Part shown: one piece after another, positions 28,734 through 38,493 of the stretch
Numbering within the stretch: the first letter of the stretch is position 1
Layout: each line of letters starts with the position of its first letter
Origin: Vibrio neonatus
GTDB taxonomy: Bacteria > Pseudomonadota > Gammaproteobacteria > Enterobacterales > Vibrionaceae
Reading direction: 5' to 3'
Length of the DNA: 64,000 bases
Assembly (NCBI RefSeq): GCF_024346975.1
Contig: NZ_AP024885.1
Coordinates: 1,054,001-1,118,000, forward strand
Position numbers and translations under genes: made by a program
Notes under the pieces: generated by a model
What the model was told of the DNA's origin: nothing
The model's input: the letters and a program-made list of their open reading frames with translations, nothing else
Databases searched by the model: none

Positions 28734-31010
28734 TTACATAGACTCAGTAAATGTACGAGCGATAACGTCTGCTTGTTGTTCAGCTGTTAGAGAGTTAAAA
28801 CGTACAGCGTAACCCGATACACGGATAGTTAGCTGAGGGTATTTCTCTGGGTGCTTAACTGCGTCTTGTAGAGTTTCGCGGTTAAGAACGTTAACGTTAA
28901 GGTGTTGACCACCTTCAACAGCAGTTTCATGGTGGAAGTAACCATCCATTAGACCAGCAAGGTTAGCACGTTGGCTGCTTTCTTCTTTACCTAGAGCGTT
29001 AGGAACGATAGAGAAAGTGTAAGAGATACCGTCTTGTGCATCAGCAAATGGTAGTTTACCAACTGAAGTTAGAGACGCTACAGCACCTTTCTCGTCACGA
29101 CCGTGCATTGGGTTAGCACCAGGAGCAAAAGGAGCACCTGCTTGACGACCATCTGGAGTGTTACCAGTTTTCTTACCGTATACCACGTTTGAAGTGATAG
29201 TAAGAATAGACTGAGTAGGGATAGCATCACGGTAAGTGTTAAGCTTACGGATTTTGTTCATGAATGTAGTAACAAGTTCACATGCGATGTCATCAACGCG
29301 TGCATCGTTGTTACCAAATTTAGGGTAGTCGCCTTCGATTTCGAAGTCGATAGCTACGCCATTTTCGTCACGAACTGGTTTAACTGTAGCGTATTTGATT
29401 GCTGATAGTGAGTCAGCTGCAACAGAAAGACCTGCGATACCACATGCCATAGTACGTTTAACGTCACGGTCATGAAGAGCCATAAGAGCTGCTTCATAGC
29501 TGTATTTGTCATGTGAGTAGTGAATTGCGTTTAGAGCAGTCACGTATTGTGTAGCCAACCAATCCATGAAGTGGTCCATACGATCCATTAGGTCATCGTA
29601 GTCTAGAACTTCTTCAGTGATTTTAGGCATTTCTGGGCCAACTTGAGCTTTAGACTTCTCATCGATACCACCGTTGATAGTGTAAAGCATAGTTTTAGCA
29701 AGGTTAGCACGAGCGCCGAAGAACTGCATTTGCTTACCAACAACCATTGGAGATACACAACAAGCGATTGCGTAGTCATCAGACTCAAGGTCAGGACGCA
29801 TTAGGTCATCGTTTTCGTACTGGATAGAAGAAGTATCGATAGATACTTTAGCACAGAAACGTTTGAAGCCGTCAGGTAGTTGCTCAGACCAAAGAACAGT
29901 GATGTTTGGCTCTGGAGAAGGACCCATAGTGTATAGGCTGTTTAGGAAACGGAAGTTAGTACGTGTAACTAGTGTACGTCCGTCAAGACCCATACCACCC
30001 ATTGATTCTGTTGCCCAGATTGGGTCACCAGAGAACAATTCATCGTATTCAGGAGTACGTAGGAAACGAACCATACGTAGCTTCATTACGAAGTGGTCAA
30101 TCATTTCTTGAGCTTGTTCTTCAGTGATTTTGCCAGCAGCAATGTCACGTTCAACGTAGATATCAAGGAAAGAAGAAGTACGACCAAGAGACATAGCCGC
30201 GCCGTTTTGAGATTTAACAGCTGCTAGGTAACCGAAGTAAGTCCATTGGATTGCTTCTTGTGCAGTTTGTGCAGGCTCAGAGATATCGAAGCCGTAAGAC
30301 GCTGCCATTTCTTTGATTTGACCAAGAGCACGATGTTGCTCTGCAAGTTCTTCACGAAGTTGCATAGTCATTTGAAGGTCTTCGCCCTTTTCCATTTTCT
30401 CTTGAAGAGAAGTGAATTGAGCTTTTTTGTCCTTCATTAGGAAGTCCATACCGTATAGAGCAATACGACGGTAGTCACCAATGATACGACCACGGCCGTA
30501 AGCATCTGGAAGACCAGTTAGAACACCTGATTTACGACAAGCTAGGATTGAAGGAGTGTAGATATCGAAAACACCAGCATTGTGTGTTTTACGGTATTCA
30601 CTGTAGATTTTTTTAACTTCAGGATCTAGAACGCGATCGTAAGCTTTACAAGAACCCTCGATCATGCGGATACCGCCGTTCGGGATTAGAGCACGCTTAA
30701 GAGGAGCTTCAGTTTGAAGACCAACGATTGTTTCAAGATCTTTGTTGATGTAACCAGCGTCATGAGACGTGATGGTAGAGATAACAGAAGTATCGAAATC
30801 TACAGGAGCGTGGGTGCTGTTCTCTTGCTTGATGCCTTCCATAACTTTAGCCCAAAGCGTATTAGTTGCTTCAGTACCTTCAGTTACAAGAAAAGACTCG
30901 TCGCCTTCAAACGGGGTGTAGTTCTTTTGAATGAATTCACGAACGTTAACTTCGGTTTGCCAGTTACCTTCAGCGAAACCTTCCCAAGCTTTAGCAAATT
31001 GCTCTGCCAT
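28734..31010 (-). CDS. pflB: formate C-acetyltransferase (pyruvate formate-lyase)
   Basis: PflB splits pyruvate with CoA into acetyl-CoA and formate in fermentation. The 758-residue protein starts [17 protein letters not shown] and keeps the catalytic cysteine pair (Cys417-Cys418, in IACCVSPM) and the glycyl radical site RVSGYAVRF (Gly733). It is one or two residues shorter than E. coli PflB. An AGGTAGGT-type site precedes the ATG. The upstream region carries a CRP-like site inside a large dyad. No focA is adjacent; a DUF3360 transporter occupies the upstream position. Confidence 0.97.
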   Translation of the reverse strand: MAEQFAKAWEGFAEGNWQTEVNVREFIQKNYTPFEGDESFLVTEGTEATNTLWAKVMEGIKQENSTHAPVDFDTSVISTITSHDAGYINKDLETIVGLQTEAPLKRALIPNGGIRMIEGSCKAYDRVLDPEVKKIYSEYRKTHNAGVFDIYTPSILACRKSGVLTGLPDAYGRGRIIGDYRRIALYGMDFLMKDKKAQFTSLQEKMEKGEDLQMTMQLREELAEQHRALGQIKEMAASYGFDISEPAQTAQEAIQWTYFGYLAAVKSQNGAAMSLGRTSSFLDIYVERDIAAGKITEEQAQEMIDHFVMKLRMVRFLRTPEYDELFSGDPIWATESMGGMGLDGRTLVTRTNFRFLNSLYTMGPSPEPNITVLWSEQLPDGFKRFCAKVSIDTSSIQYENDDLMRPDLESDDYAIACCVSPMVVGKQMQFFGARANLAKTMLYTINGGIDEKSKAQVGPEMPKITEEVLDYDDLMDRMDHFMDWLATQYVTALNAIHYSHDKYSYEAALMALHDRDVKRTMACGIAGLSVAADSLSAIKYATVKPVRDENGVAIDFEIEGDYPKFGNNDARVDDIACELVTTFMNKIRKLNTYRDAIPTQSILTITSNVVYGKKTGNTPDGRQAGAPFAPGANPMHGRDEKGAVASLTSVGKLPFADAQDGISYTFSIVPNALGKEESSQRANLAGLMDGYFHHETAVEGGQHLNVNVLNRETLQDAVKHPEKYPQLTIRVSGYAVRFNSLTAEQQADVIARTFTESM

Positions 31011-31107
31011 GATGTACCTACCTTATTAGTAGCAAAAATACGTGCCGTCCCACTATCCAAAATTGGCTAGCTAAGTGTCATCGTTGACACAGCACACTTA
31101 AGATTAA

Positions 31108-31156
31108 TAACAATGTGAATAAGTTCACTATCAATTAATGCTTATTCATATTGTTA
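31108..31156. promoter_or_regulatory. 16-bp inverted repeat with CRP-like site upstream of pflB
   Basis: Arms 31108-31123 and 31141-31156 match at 15 of 16 positions (TAACAATGTGAATAAG) around a 17-base spacer. Overlapping it, 31114-31129 reads TGTGA-ATAAGT-TCACT, nine of ten bases of the CRP consensus. The block lies about 100-145 bases before the pflB start. The regulator is unknown; CRP or a related factor is a fair guess. Confidence 0.6.
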
Positions 31157-31301
31157 CTTATATCCCTCAAAAATAATTATAAGTTTTAAACTAAATTAAT
31201 AAAAGGGTTTTTTTGAAATCTTTGTAACCAAAATCTGATCATTTTCCAAAAAGGCTCAATGATATTTAGCTAAGTTTAGAACAGTAATCAAATTTCAAAG
31301 T

Positions 31302-31332
31302 AAAAAAAAGGGTAGTGCTTAAACACTACCCT
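31302..31332 (-). terminator. rho-independent terminator of the DUF3360 gene
   Basis: Minus-strand stem AGGGTAGTG/CACTACCCT (31309-31317, 31324-31332) with a six-base loop and a run of T's on the minus strand. Confidence 0.93.
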
Positions 31333-31341
31333 CAATATCAA

Positions 31342-32883
31342 TTATAGGAACGCTTTTAAACCGTACTGAGGTTCAAGCATACCTACTGCCAGCATTGCTA
31401 CTAGACAGATAACAAATACACTCACTGGAATGATGATCTTATCAAGGAATGATAGGCGTGCAGCACGCTCTTTATCACCAATTAGGCCATTGTTATCAAG
31501 GAACATCGTTAGTGCCCATGCAAGAACAGGGTTCGTTACGATAGCAGCAAAGATACAGATACCTGCAGCTTGTGAATCTTTTGTTTCACGAACCATTTGC
31601 ATACCCGCTTCAAGTAGCGGTAGGAATACACCTACTAGCAGAGCGATACGCATTACAGGAGGCCATACTGCGATATCCATAGGGAAACCTAGGATTGCAA
31701 CCACAATACACATTAGACCAAGTAGGATTGCACCACCTGGGATAGGGCGTTTTGCGATAGCCGCAGGAATCATGTATGTACCCCAAGAAGAAGTGATGTT
31801 ACCACCACCAACAGCAGTACCAACCATCTGACGGATAGAACACATAGTCATAGTGTCATCAACGTCCATAAGTACTTTTTCAGTTTTCTTCGGATAGTTT
31901 AATTCTTGGAAGATACGGTGACCTAGGAAATCAGGAGACCACATAGCAACCGCTAGAATTGCAAACGGTAGTGATGCAATAAAGTGTTCTACGTTAGGTA
32001 GACCTAACTGCCAACCTTGCTCAGTGCTGCCCCACCAGTAAACAGGGTTTAGATTTGGTAGACCCATGTGTGTTTCGAAGGTTAAGTCGAAGCCTGCACC
32101 TAGACCAAGCGCAATGATAAGACCTGCAATAGCACAAACCGGAATCGCCAACCAACGCATGCCAATTTTTGCAAGGTATGCATAAATAGCAATGTTGATG
32201 CCCAGTACCACTAAACCAACATAACCAAGGCTACCCGCAGCAACGTTTGCTGACTCAAGACCTACAGCCCAAGATTGGATATCACCAATCTGACTCATGG
32301 TTCCGGAGAAGCCGAGGAACATTAACAAGCCGCCAGCGGTACCTTCCGAGGTCAAGTTGACCAGTTTGGAACCCCCTTTAAGGAAGCTCAGAATAAGACC
32401 GAACACACCAATTAAGATTGCCAATGCTAGTGGGTGAGCACCTGCTAGTGCGATAGAACCAATCAATGGAATCATTGGACCGTGGTTACCGGCCAAGTTG
32501 GCACGTGGATTCACAAACCCAGAAGCAAGAACACAAAATAGAAGGGCAGGAATTAGCATTTCAACACGCGCAACTTCAATGGCAAACTCTTTGCCTAAAT
32601 GAACGTGATCCCATGCTTGTGTTAGGCCATCAGCCCAAGACATCATAACAGCAGAGTACATTGCAATGATGCCAATCGTACCTGCTAGTGCTGGAACTAA
32701 ATCTTCCAGCTCGAAGCGAAAATCACGGCCAGGAAGGTTTAAACCAAAGCGGCGTGGCTTCATAATTTGAAGTTCGTGATCTAAATAGTCAGATCGAGTT
32801 GCGAATTCTGAGGCTGGTTTATGCAGTTCTGAATAGCTTTTTTCTTCAGTATCAGACTGCTTGTTGTTGGCAGCGTCGGACAT
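31342..32883 (-). CDS. DUF3360 family multi-pass membrane protein, putative transporter
   Basis: This 513-residue protein has a soluble N-terminal arm (about 60 residues, polar) and then about a dozen hydrophobic segments, for example DLVPALAGTIGIIAMYSAVMMSW and HPLALAILIGVFGLILSFL. I recognise it as DUF3360, a family of about 490-517 residues seen in Vibrio and relatives. The GTAVGGGNITSSWGTYMIPAA region resembles the core of UraA/SulP-type transporters, which suggests an anion or nucleobase substrate, but this is inference. It is transcribed toward pflB with its own terminator, and a near-perfect FNR box lies about 200 bases upstream. Confidence 0.75.
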   Translation of the reverse strand: MSDAANNKQSDTEEKSYSELHKPASEFATRSDYLDHELQIMKPRRFGLNLPGRDFRFELEDLVPALAGTIGIIAMYSAVMMSWADGLTQAWDHVHLGKEFAIEVARVEMLIPALLFCVLASGFVNPRANLAGNHGPMIPLIGSIALAGAHPLALAILIGVFGLILSFLKGGSKLVNLTSEGTAGGLLMFLGFSGTMSQIGDIQSWAVGLESANVAAGSLGYVGLVVLGINIAIYAYLAKIGMRWLAIPVCAIAGLIIALGLGAGFDLTFETHMGLPNLNPVYWWGSTEQGWQLGLPNVEHFIASLPFAILAVAMWSPDFLGHRIFQELNYPKKTEKVLMDVDDTMTMCSIRQMVGTAVGGGNITSSWGTYMIPAAIAKRPIPGGAILLGLMCIVVAILGFPMDIAVWPPVMRIALLVGVFLPLLEAGMQMVRETKDSQAAGICIFAAIVTNPVLAWALTMFLDNNGLIGDKERAARLSFLDKIIIPVSVFVICLVAMLAVGMLEPQYGLKAFL

Positions 32884-33083
32884 AAAATCCTCGTTAGGTG
32901 TTGGATAAAAATTAATCTAGTGTAGTTAAATATTTTGCGCGTGTAATTCCGCGACGTGCTAATTTCGCATATTTATCGCGATGTGGCACGTTAATATCGG
33001 AAATAAATTAAGCAAAAATTTGAAAAATACTGATTAAATTTGAATTTGTCGGCAGAGTGTAACAAGGCTACCCCCCTGAACAA

Positions 33084-33097
33084 TTGATCTTGATCAG
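33084..33097. promoter_or_regulatory. near-consensus FNR box upstream of the DUF3360 gene
   Basis: TTGATCTTGATCAG matches nine of ten fixed bases of TTGAT-N4-ATCAA. It lies 201 bases before the DUF3360 start and 396 bases before the divergent ABC transporter start, in a 609-base intergenic region. Apart from this and a TATAAT at 33346-33351, I see nothing else in that gap. Confidence 0.5.
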
Positions 33098-33492
33098 TTA
33101 TTGAAAACTACTGTTACAAAAGTCTCAGTGGGCTCAGATTATAGGGAATGAGTGTTCAGTTATTCTTTGTTGCATATCAATTTCGGGTCAGATCCATAAC
33201 TTGTTCGTTTAAAAATGCGAGCAGCGTTAACTGTAAAACAAGTGCTTTTTAGTTGCTAAATTGTAAATAATTAGTGACTTTTGGTTATTTTCATTTACAT
33301 TTGTAGTTGGGTAAATTGCTGTTATTAGTACATTTATCTGACTTATATAATACAAGATAGATATATAGGCATAAGTTGTGACTAAATATCCCGAAATGTC
33401 ACAGAGTTAGGTCATTGCTAAACGGTTTTGCAAATGATACCTTTCTTTCATCAATACAGGCTGACACTAGGATTACAGGGAGAACCCAGCGC

Positions 33493-34263
33493 ATGACGGA
33501 TGTATCCGCGCTTACTATTAATAATCTGCATAAAACTTTTGGACAAAATGACGTGCTAAAAGGCATCTCACTTGAAGCACACAAAGGTGATGTAATTTCT
33601 ATAATTGGCAGCTCTGGTTCAGGGAAAAGTACTTTTCTTCGTTGCATTAATTTACTCGAAACACCAACTAAAGGTGAGATTTGGGTAAATGGCGAATTGA
33701 TCGAGATGAAAAACAACCGTCTTGGCGAAGCTTACCCATCTAATGCAAAACAAGTTCAGCGTATTCGTTCACGTTTAGCGATGGTATTCCAAGGGTTTAA
33801 TCTTTGGTCGCACTTAACTGTTCTTGAAAATGTCATTGAAGCACCGGTACACGTTTTAGGTGTCCCTAAAGCGCAAGCGATTGAAAAAGCAAAACAGCTT
33901 TTACAAAAAGTAGGGCTGTACGAAAGAAAAGACTATTACCCAGGTCACCTCTCGGGTGGGCAACAACAACGAGCGGCAATTGCTCGCGCGTTAGCGGTCG
34001 ACCCTGAAGTCATGCTATTTGACGAACCTACCTCAGCACTTGACCCAGAATTAGTGGGTGAAGTACTTGGCGTTATGCGCGATCTTGCCGACGAAGGTCG
34101 CACTATGCTGGTGGTAACGCACGAAATGGCGTTCGCCCGCGACGTATCAAATCACGTAATGTTTTTACATCAAGGCTTAGTAGAAGAGCAAGGGGATCCG
34201 GCTCAACTGTTTACTAATCCTGAGTCAGAACGACTACAACAATTTATCTCATCAATTTACTAA
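33493..34263 (+). CDS. basic amino acid ABC transporter ATPase (HisP/ArtP type)
   Basis: This is the ATP-binding subunit of a polar amino acid importer. From the ATG at 33493 (AGGGAG upstream) it has 256 residues, the HisP length; a longer frame upstream is not conserved. Walker [33 protein letters not shown] (Q-loop, characteristic of HisP/OccP-type), signature LSGGQQQR, Walker B VMLFDEPTSALD and H-loop VVTHE are all present. The gene order ATPase, binding protein, two permeases matches artPIQM. The substrate is probably histidine, arginine, lysine or ornithine. Confidence 0.9.
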   Translation: MTDVSALTINNLHKTFGQNDVLKGISLEAHKGDVISIIGSSGSGKSTFLRCINLLETPTKGEIWVNGELIEMKNNRLGEAYPSNAKQVQRIRSRLAMVFQGFNLWSHLTVLENVIEAPVHVLGVPKAQAIEKAKQLLQKVGLYERKDYYPGHLSGGQQQRAAIARALAVDPEVMLFDEPTSALDPELVGEVLGVMRDLADEGRTMLVVTHEMAFARDVSNHVMFLHQGLVEEQGDPAQLFTNPESERLQQFISSIY

Positions 34264-34328
34264 ACGAAGTGCTTTTAAGCACTCACTTAAACACAACACA
34301 AAAACACCGAAATCACAGGAGTATGGAT

Positions 34329-35105
34329 ATGAAAAAGTGGTTACTAGCCGCAACATTGGCGGCGACAGCACTTTCAGGTTTTGCGCAAGCCAAGGAATGG
34401 AAACAAGTCCGCTTTGCTATTGAAGGAGCGTATCCTCCATTTAGCAAAACAGAAGCAGACGGTTCTCTAAGTGGTTTTGATGTCGATATGGCACACGCTC
34501 TTTGTAAAGAGATGCAAGTGAAGTGTGTCCTTGTTGCTCAAGATTGGGATGGCATGATTCCTTCTCTTCTAGCACGTAAATACGATGCGATCATCGCCGC
34601 GATGTCTATTACTGAAGAACGTAAGAAGAAAATCGACTTCACCCATAAATACGCTCTTGTTCCAAACAAGTTCATTGCTAAAAAAGGAGAAAATCTAGAT
34701 TTCTCTAAAGCAGGTCTAAAAGGCGTGAAAATCGGTGTGCAACGTGCCACTACGCATGACAAGTACCTAACCGACAACTACGGCGGTGAAGTTGAAATCG
34801 TTCGTTACGGTTCTTTCGATGAAGCCTACCTAGATCTCGCTAATGGTCGTATTTCTGCGGTATTAGGCGATGCAACTGCTCTTGAAGAAGGCGTACTTAA
34901 TGCCGCTGAAGGCGATAAGTATGAGTTCGTAGGTCCTACGCTAACCGATCCACAATGGTTTGGTGAAGGCTTTGGTATTGCGACTCGTAAACAAGATAAA
35001 GATCTTACTGAGAAGCTAAACAAAGCTATTGATGCCGTACGTGCTAACGGCACTTACAAAGCGGTACAAGACAAGTACTTCGACTTCGATGTATACGGTC
35101 AATAA
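34329..35105 (+). CDS. periplasmic basic amino acid-binding protein (ArgT/HisJ/ArtI-like)
   Basis: This 258-residue periplasmic protein begins with the signal peptide MKKWLLAATLAATALSGFAQA and then the family-3 solute-binding fold (WKQVRFAIEGAYPPFSK, LSGFDVDMAHALC, DWDGMIPSLLARKYDAIIAAMSIT). These motifs match lysine/arginine/ornithine- and histidine-binding proteins; the D-x-D (Asp near FDVD) and R/T contacts are in place by eye. The ATG at 34329 fits a GGAG site 9 bases away better than the ATG two codons earlier. A strong hairpin follows the stop, which probably keeps its message more abundant than that of the permeases. Confidence 0.92.
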   Translation: MKKWLLAATLAATALSGFAQAKEWKQVRFAIEGAYPPFSKTEADGSLSGFDVDMAHALCKEMQVKCVLVAQDWDGMIPSLLARKYDAIIAAMSITEERKKKIDFTHKYALVPNKFIAKKGENLDFSKAGLKGVKIGVQRATTHDKYLTDNYGGEVEIVRYGSFDEAYLDLANGRISAVLGDATALEEGVLNAAEGDKYEFVGPTLTDPQWFGEGFGIATRKQDKDLTEKLNKAIDAVRANGTYKAVQDKYFDFDVYGQ

Positions 35106-35122
35106 GCCACTTTAAATAAATA

Positions 35123-35157
35123 CGATAGCCCGAGAGAGCCGTTCTTTCGGGCTATCG
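35123..35157 (+). promoter_or_regulatory. intercistronic hairpin after the binding-protein gene
   Basis: An 11-bp stem CGATAGCCCGA/TCGGGCTATCG (35123-35133, 35147-35157) has no T-run after it. It lies in the operon between the binding protein and permease genes, where such hairpins usually protect the upstream mRNA and partly block read-through. Confidence 0.75.
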
Positions 35158-35200
35158 ACATTAATTTTACTCATAATGTTTTGCGCCTACTTTTTTAAGT

Positions 35201-35295
35201 TATACCAATCACACTAAGTAAGTGATCAGAGCTAGCGCCGTTATCGAGCATTTTAACAAGCTAGAATGACCAGTTATTTAGTACGATTGGTATTA
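35201..35295. repeat. MITE-like hairpin repeat, internally deleted copy
   Basis: This 95-bp element runs from TATACCAATCACACTAAG to CGATTGGTATTA. Its ends are imperfect inverted repeats of about 35 bp, and it is a shortened version of the 165-bp element at 49449-49613. It joins the left end (up to AGCTAGCG) straight to CCGTTATCGAG of the right arm, missing about 70 central bases. It sits inside the ABC transporter operon, 96 bases after the binding-protein gene. Confidence 0.85.
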
Positions 35296-35365
35296 AAGCA
35301 TTATGAACAAAAAACATGTCATCAATGGGGTGATGGAATAACCATGATAGAGTTTAAAAAGAATT

Positions 35366-36106
35366 ATGTTTGATTTGCAGGGTTATGAAGCCTCAATTTT
35401 AAGTGGAGCTTGGCTAACGTTGCAGGTAGCCTTGCTATCGTTATTGTTTGCCGTGGTGCTGGGCATGTTAGGTGCGTTGGCGAAGCTTTCTTCATTTCGA
35501 GTATTACGTGGTATTGCCACTATTTATACCACTATCATTCGTGGTATCCCCGATCTCGTGTTAATGATGCTGATCTTCTTCGGTGGACAGATATTACTCA
35601 ACAATAGTTTGTATGCGGTGAACGAATGGTTGAATAACTACTTCACTGCCAGTGATCCAAGTCATGAATGGGTTTCTTATCTTCCGGATTATATTGATGT
35701 TAGCCCGTATGTGGCGGGCATCTTAACCATAGGCTTCATTTTTGGTGCTTACATGGCTGAAACTTTCCGCGGCGCGATTATGGCGGTGGACAGTGGTGAG
35801 CTAGAAGCAGGTAAAGCGTATGGCATGAGCCCAGTATTGGCGTTTCGACGTATCCTTTTACCACAGATGATACGGCATGCCTTACCGGGCTTTGGTAATA
35901 ACTGGTTAGTGTTATTAAAAACCACCGCCTTGGTTTCTATTATTGGTTTGGAAGATATGGTTCGCGTTAGCTCTTTGGCGGCGGGCACCACTAAAATGCC
36001 ATTTACCTTTTATATGGCCGTTTCTATCATCTTCTTAATTTTCACCGCAGTATCGACAGGTTTACTCAAACTTGTGGAACGCAAATTTAGCATTCAAGCG
36101 AGGTAA
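35366..36106 (+). CDS. basic amino acid ABC transporter permease (HisQ/ArtQ type)
   Basis: This 246-residue inner membrane permease starts MFDLQGYEASILSGAWLTLQVALLSLLFAVVLGMLG. It has about five membrane helices and the EAA loop (ELEAGKAYGMSPVLAFRRILLPQMIRHALP) that contacts the ATPase. RGIPDLVLMMLIFFGG is typical of HisQ rather than HisM. It is separated from the binding-protein gene by 260 bases containing a hairpin and a repeat element, and lies 5 bases before the second permease gene. Confidence 0.9.
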   Translation: MFDLQGYEASILSGAWLTLQVALLSLLFAVVLGMLGALAKLSSFRVLRGIATIYTTIIRGIPDLVLMMLIFFGGQILLNNSLYAVNEWLNNYFTASDPSHEWVSYLPDYIDVSPYVAGILTIGFIFGAYMAETFRGAIMAVDSGELEAGKAYGMSPVLAFRRILLPQMIRHALPGFGNNWLVLLKTTALVSIIGLEDMVRVSSLAAGTTKMPFTFYMAVSIIFLIFTAVSTGLLKLVERKFSIQAR

Positions 36107-36111
36107 TAAGC

Positions 36112-36795
36112 GTGGATTTCTCTGTTATCCTCGATAGTATCGATGTCTATATCGAAGGCTTATACACAACCGCATGGCTGGTGGGCTTGTCACTCATTAT
36201 GGGTATTTGTATTGCTATCCCATTAGCGATTGCTAGAAACAGTAAAAACTGGTTTTTGGTTGCGCCAACATGGTCATTTATTTACTTTTTCCGTGGCACG
36301 CCGCTGTTAGTTCAGCTGTACCTTATTTACTACGGTATGGATCAGTTTTACCCAGTAAAAGACACGTTATGGGAAAACGCCTGGTTCTGTGCGTTAATTG
36401 CCTTTGTATTGAATACCTCGGCTTATACCTCTGAAATCATTCGCGGTGCGATTAATGGTTTGCCTAAAGGGGAAGTAGAAGCGGCTAAGGCGTATGGCAT
36501 GAGCCCGTTTGCTACTTACCGTCGCATCATACTGCCAAGTGCGTTACGTCGCGCTTTACCTGCCTACAGTAATGAAGTGATCTTTATGCTACATGGCTCG
36601 GCAGTGGCAGGAATTATCACCATTCTTGATTTAACCGGCGCTGCTCGCTTGGTTAACTCACGCTATTACGCGCCGTTTGAAGCATTCCTAACTGCTGGTC
36701 TGTTTTATATGTGCCTTAGCTTCATCATTTTGTTTACGTTTAAAAATCTGGAAAAACGTTTCTTAGCCTATCTAAGACCGCTTGAATCAAAATAA
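36112..36795 (+). CDS. basic amino acid ABC transporter permease (HisM/ArtM type)
   Basis: This 227-residue permease begins with GTG at 36112 (MDFSVILDSIDVYIEGLYTTAWLVGLS). It has five or so helices, RGTPLLVQLYLIYYG, and the EAA loop EVEAAKAYGMSPFATYRRIILPSALRRALP. With the preceding permease it should form the heterodimeric channel of the importer. It starts 5 bases after the HisQ-like gene, so the two are co-translated, and it ends before a bidirectional terminator. Confidence 0.9.
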   Translation: MDFSVILDSIDVYIEGLYTTAWLVGLSLIMGICIAIPLAIARNSKNWFLVAPTWSFIYFFRGTPLLVQLYLIYYGMDQFYPVKDTLWENAWFCALIAFVLNTSAYTSEIIRGAINGLPKGEVEAAKAYGMSPFATYRRIILPSALRRALPAYSNEVIFMLHGSAVAGIITILDLTGAARLVNSRYYAPFEAFLTAGLFYMCLSFIILFTFKNLEKRFLAYLRPLESK

Positions 36796-36857
36796 AAATG
36801 ATGGATATAGCATTTATCGCATCATGAATGAAACATAGCGAATAAGCATAACGAATA

Positions 36858-36889
36858 AAAAAACCGAATCTGTGAAGATTCGGTTTTTT
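36858..36889. terminator. bidirectional terminator between ABC transporter operon and xthA
   Basis: A 13-bp stem AAAAAACCGAATC/GATTCGGTTTTTT with loop TGTGAA between convergent genes. Confidence 0.93.
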
Positions 36890-36935
36890 GTTGTGAGTCG
36901 TTAATCACTGGGCTAAGTATTAACTGGGCAGGGAA

Positions 36936-37742
36936 TTACTTAAAGGTTGCCCATATTGGCGCGTGATCCGATGGCTTTTCTATGCCGCGCAGTTCGTAAT
37001 CTACTTCTGATTCGATACATTTGGCCGCTAAGCTTGGTGTGGCGAGCACTACATCAATACGCAGACCTCGGTTATCGGGGAAGCCCTTAGAGCGATAGTC
37101 AAACCACGAGAAGCGATCGTTTACCTCTGGTTGCAGTTTTCTGAAAGTGTCTTCAAATCCCCAATCCATTAATGTTTTTAGCCATTCACGCTCTTCAGGT
37201 TGGAATGAACACTTACCTGTTTTTAGCCAGCGTTTGCGGTTAGGCTCACCAATGCCGATGTCTAAGTCAATCGGGCTAATATTAATGTCGCCCATGACTA
37301 CCAGTTGTTCGTCACTGTTGTGATAAGTAGTGAGATAGTTCATGAGATCTTTGTAAAACTGACGTTTGTATGGGTATTTGGTTTCGTGAGCGATATTATC
37401 GCCTTGTGGGAAATAACCATTAAGGATAGTCACAGGCTGGCCTGCTTCGTCTTTAACCGTGACCATGATCATGCGTTTTTGATGATCTTCGTTGTCGGTT
37501 GGAAAGCCTTTTTGCACCGATATAGGCTCTTTTTTACACAGCATTGCGACGCCGTAGTGCGCCTTTTGACCATGGTGATAGACCTTGTATCCCATCGCTT
37601 CGACATCTTCGATAGGGAAGGCTTCATCGTGGACTTTAATTTCTTGTAAACCGATCACATCCGGCTGATGTTTGTCGATAATGGCTTGCAGTTGGTGAAG
37701 TCGGGCTCTAAGGCCGTTGATGTTGAAACTAATGATTTTCAT
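36936..37742 (-). CDS. xthA: exodeoxyribonuclease III
   Basis: XthA is the main AP endonuclease and 3'-5' exonuclease of base excision repair. The 268-residue protein matches the E. coli length and starts [18 protein letters not shown]. Catalytic motifs are VIGLQEIKV (metal-binding Glu), [15 protein letters not shown] (Asp/Asn pair) and the final PSDHAPI with the catalytic His. It ends at the terminator shared with the ABC transporter operon. The downstream priC-rsmS pair is transcribed toward it on the same strand. Confidence 0.95.
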   Translation of the reverse strand: MKIISFNINGLRARLHQLQAIIDKHQPDVIGLQEIKVHDEAFPIEDVEAMGYKVYHHGQKAHYGVAMLCKKEPISVQKGFPTDNEDHQKRMIMVTVKDEAGQPVTILNGYFPQGDNIAHETKYPYKRQFYKDLMNYLTTYHNSDEQLVVMGDINISPIDLDIGIGEPNRKRWLKTGKCSFQPEEREWLKTLMDWGFEDTFRKLQPEVNDRFSWFDYRSKGFPDNRGLRIDVVLATPSLAAKCIESEVDYELRGIEKPSDHAPIWATFK

Positions 37743-37771
37743 TCTGTCATTCCATGAATCTAGGGTCTAAT

Positions 37772-37936
37772 TTAGGTTTGCTGTTGCTTCTTACTCAGTA
37801 GGTCGTTTTTGACCATTTCTAACGCCGATAACGCGGTTTCAATCTCTACCTCGTTGGACTCAAGTAAATAGATAAGATCAACCGCCAGTTTTACATCGTC
37901 AGGCGCATTGTCTAAAGGAGATTGAGGTTCACTCAT
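37772..37936 (-). CDS. RsmS/YbaM family small regulatory protein (DUF2496)
   Basis: This 54-residue protein reads [21 protein letters not shown] and continues [20 protein letters not shown]. That closely resembles E. coli YbaM, which begins [17 protein letters not shown]. The family is called RsmS in plant-pathogenic enterobacteria, where it affects secondary metabolism. The start ATG shares one base with the priC stop (TAATG), so the two are coupled, and priC-ybaM is also the E. coli order. Function in Vibrio is unknown. Confidence 0.88.
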   Translation of the reverse strand: MSEPQSPLDNAPDDVKLAVDLIYLLESNEVEIETALSALEMVKNDLLSKKQQQT

Positions 37937-38484
37937 TACTGATGTTGCTCCTTGTACGTAATTTGCTTTTCAATTCGAATAATGGCTTCGCGACACCGCT
38001 GTAAGCGTTGCTCTGCGGTGAGTAAGGCTTGTTGAGCTTGCCCTTGGTTAAAGCCCTGGGCATTATCTAAGGCGCGTTGACGATCAATGACCATCTCCAT
38101 CAATTGTCGCTCCCACTCTTTATGCTTGGCTAAGTCTTGATAGAAGGCATTAATCGGTTTTCGATAATAACTTTTGTGTTTCGGCTCGTCTTTGCGAAAG
38201 TGCGCGGTAGATAATTCGCGGCTAATGGCACTAATTTGTGCCAGTAAACGCTCTGATAAGTATTCCGCTCGCTCTTTGGTTAAGCGTCCATGTTGTTGTT
38301 CGCGCAAGATGGACTCGTAAGTTTGCGTAGTCTCAAGCACGCAAGGGTGCAATAACTTAGAGCGACAATGAAATAAGCTACTATCAAATAAGGGCTGATG
38401 ATGCTCACCGCGCTGTTTATCTAATTGGGTTGCGCTGTGAGACATCTGAGCAAGCTTTTCTTTTAACTGGGAAATTTGACTCAT
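37936..38484 (-). CDS. priC: primosomal replication protein PriC
   Basis: This 182-residue protein matches the PriC family in length and in its helical, charged sequence, with [21 protein letters not shown] and [12 protein letters not shown] as recognisable segments. PriC helps reload DnaB helicase on abandoned forks by recognising SSB-coated DNA. The following gene is the RsmS/YbaM homolog, overlapping by one base, as in E. coli, which strengthens the call. It lies 9 bases downstream of the TSUP transporter gene on the same strand. Confidence 0.85.
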   Translation of the reverse strand: MSQISQLKEKLAQMSHSATQLDKQRGEHHQPLFDSSLFHCRSKLLHPCVLETTQTYESILREQQHGRLTKERAEYLSERLLAQISAISRELSTAHFRKDEPKHKSYYRKPINAFYQDLAKHKEWERQLMEMVIDRQRALDNAQGFNQGQAQQALLTAEQRLQRCREAIIRIEKQITYKEQHQ

Positions 38485-38493
38485 GTAATAGCC

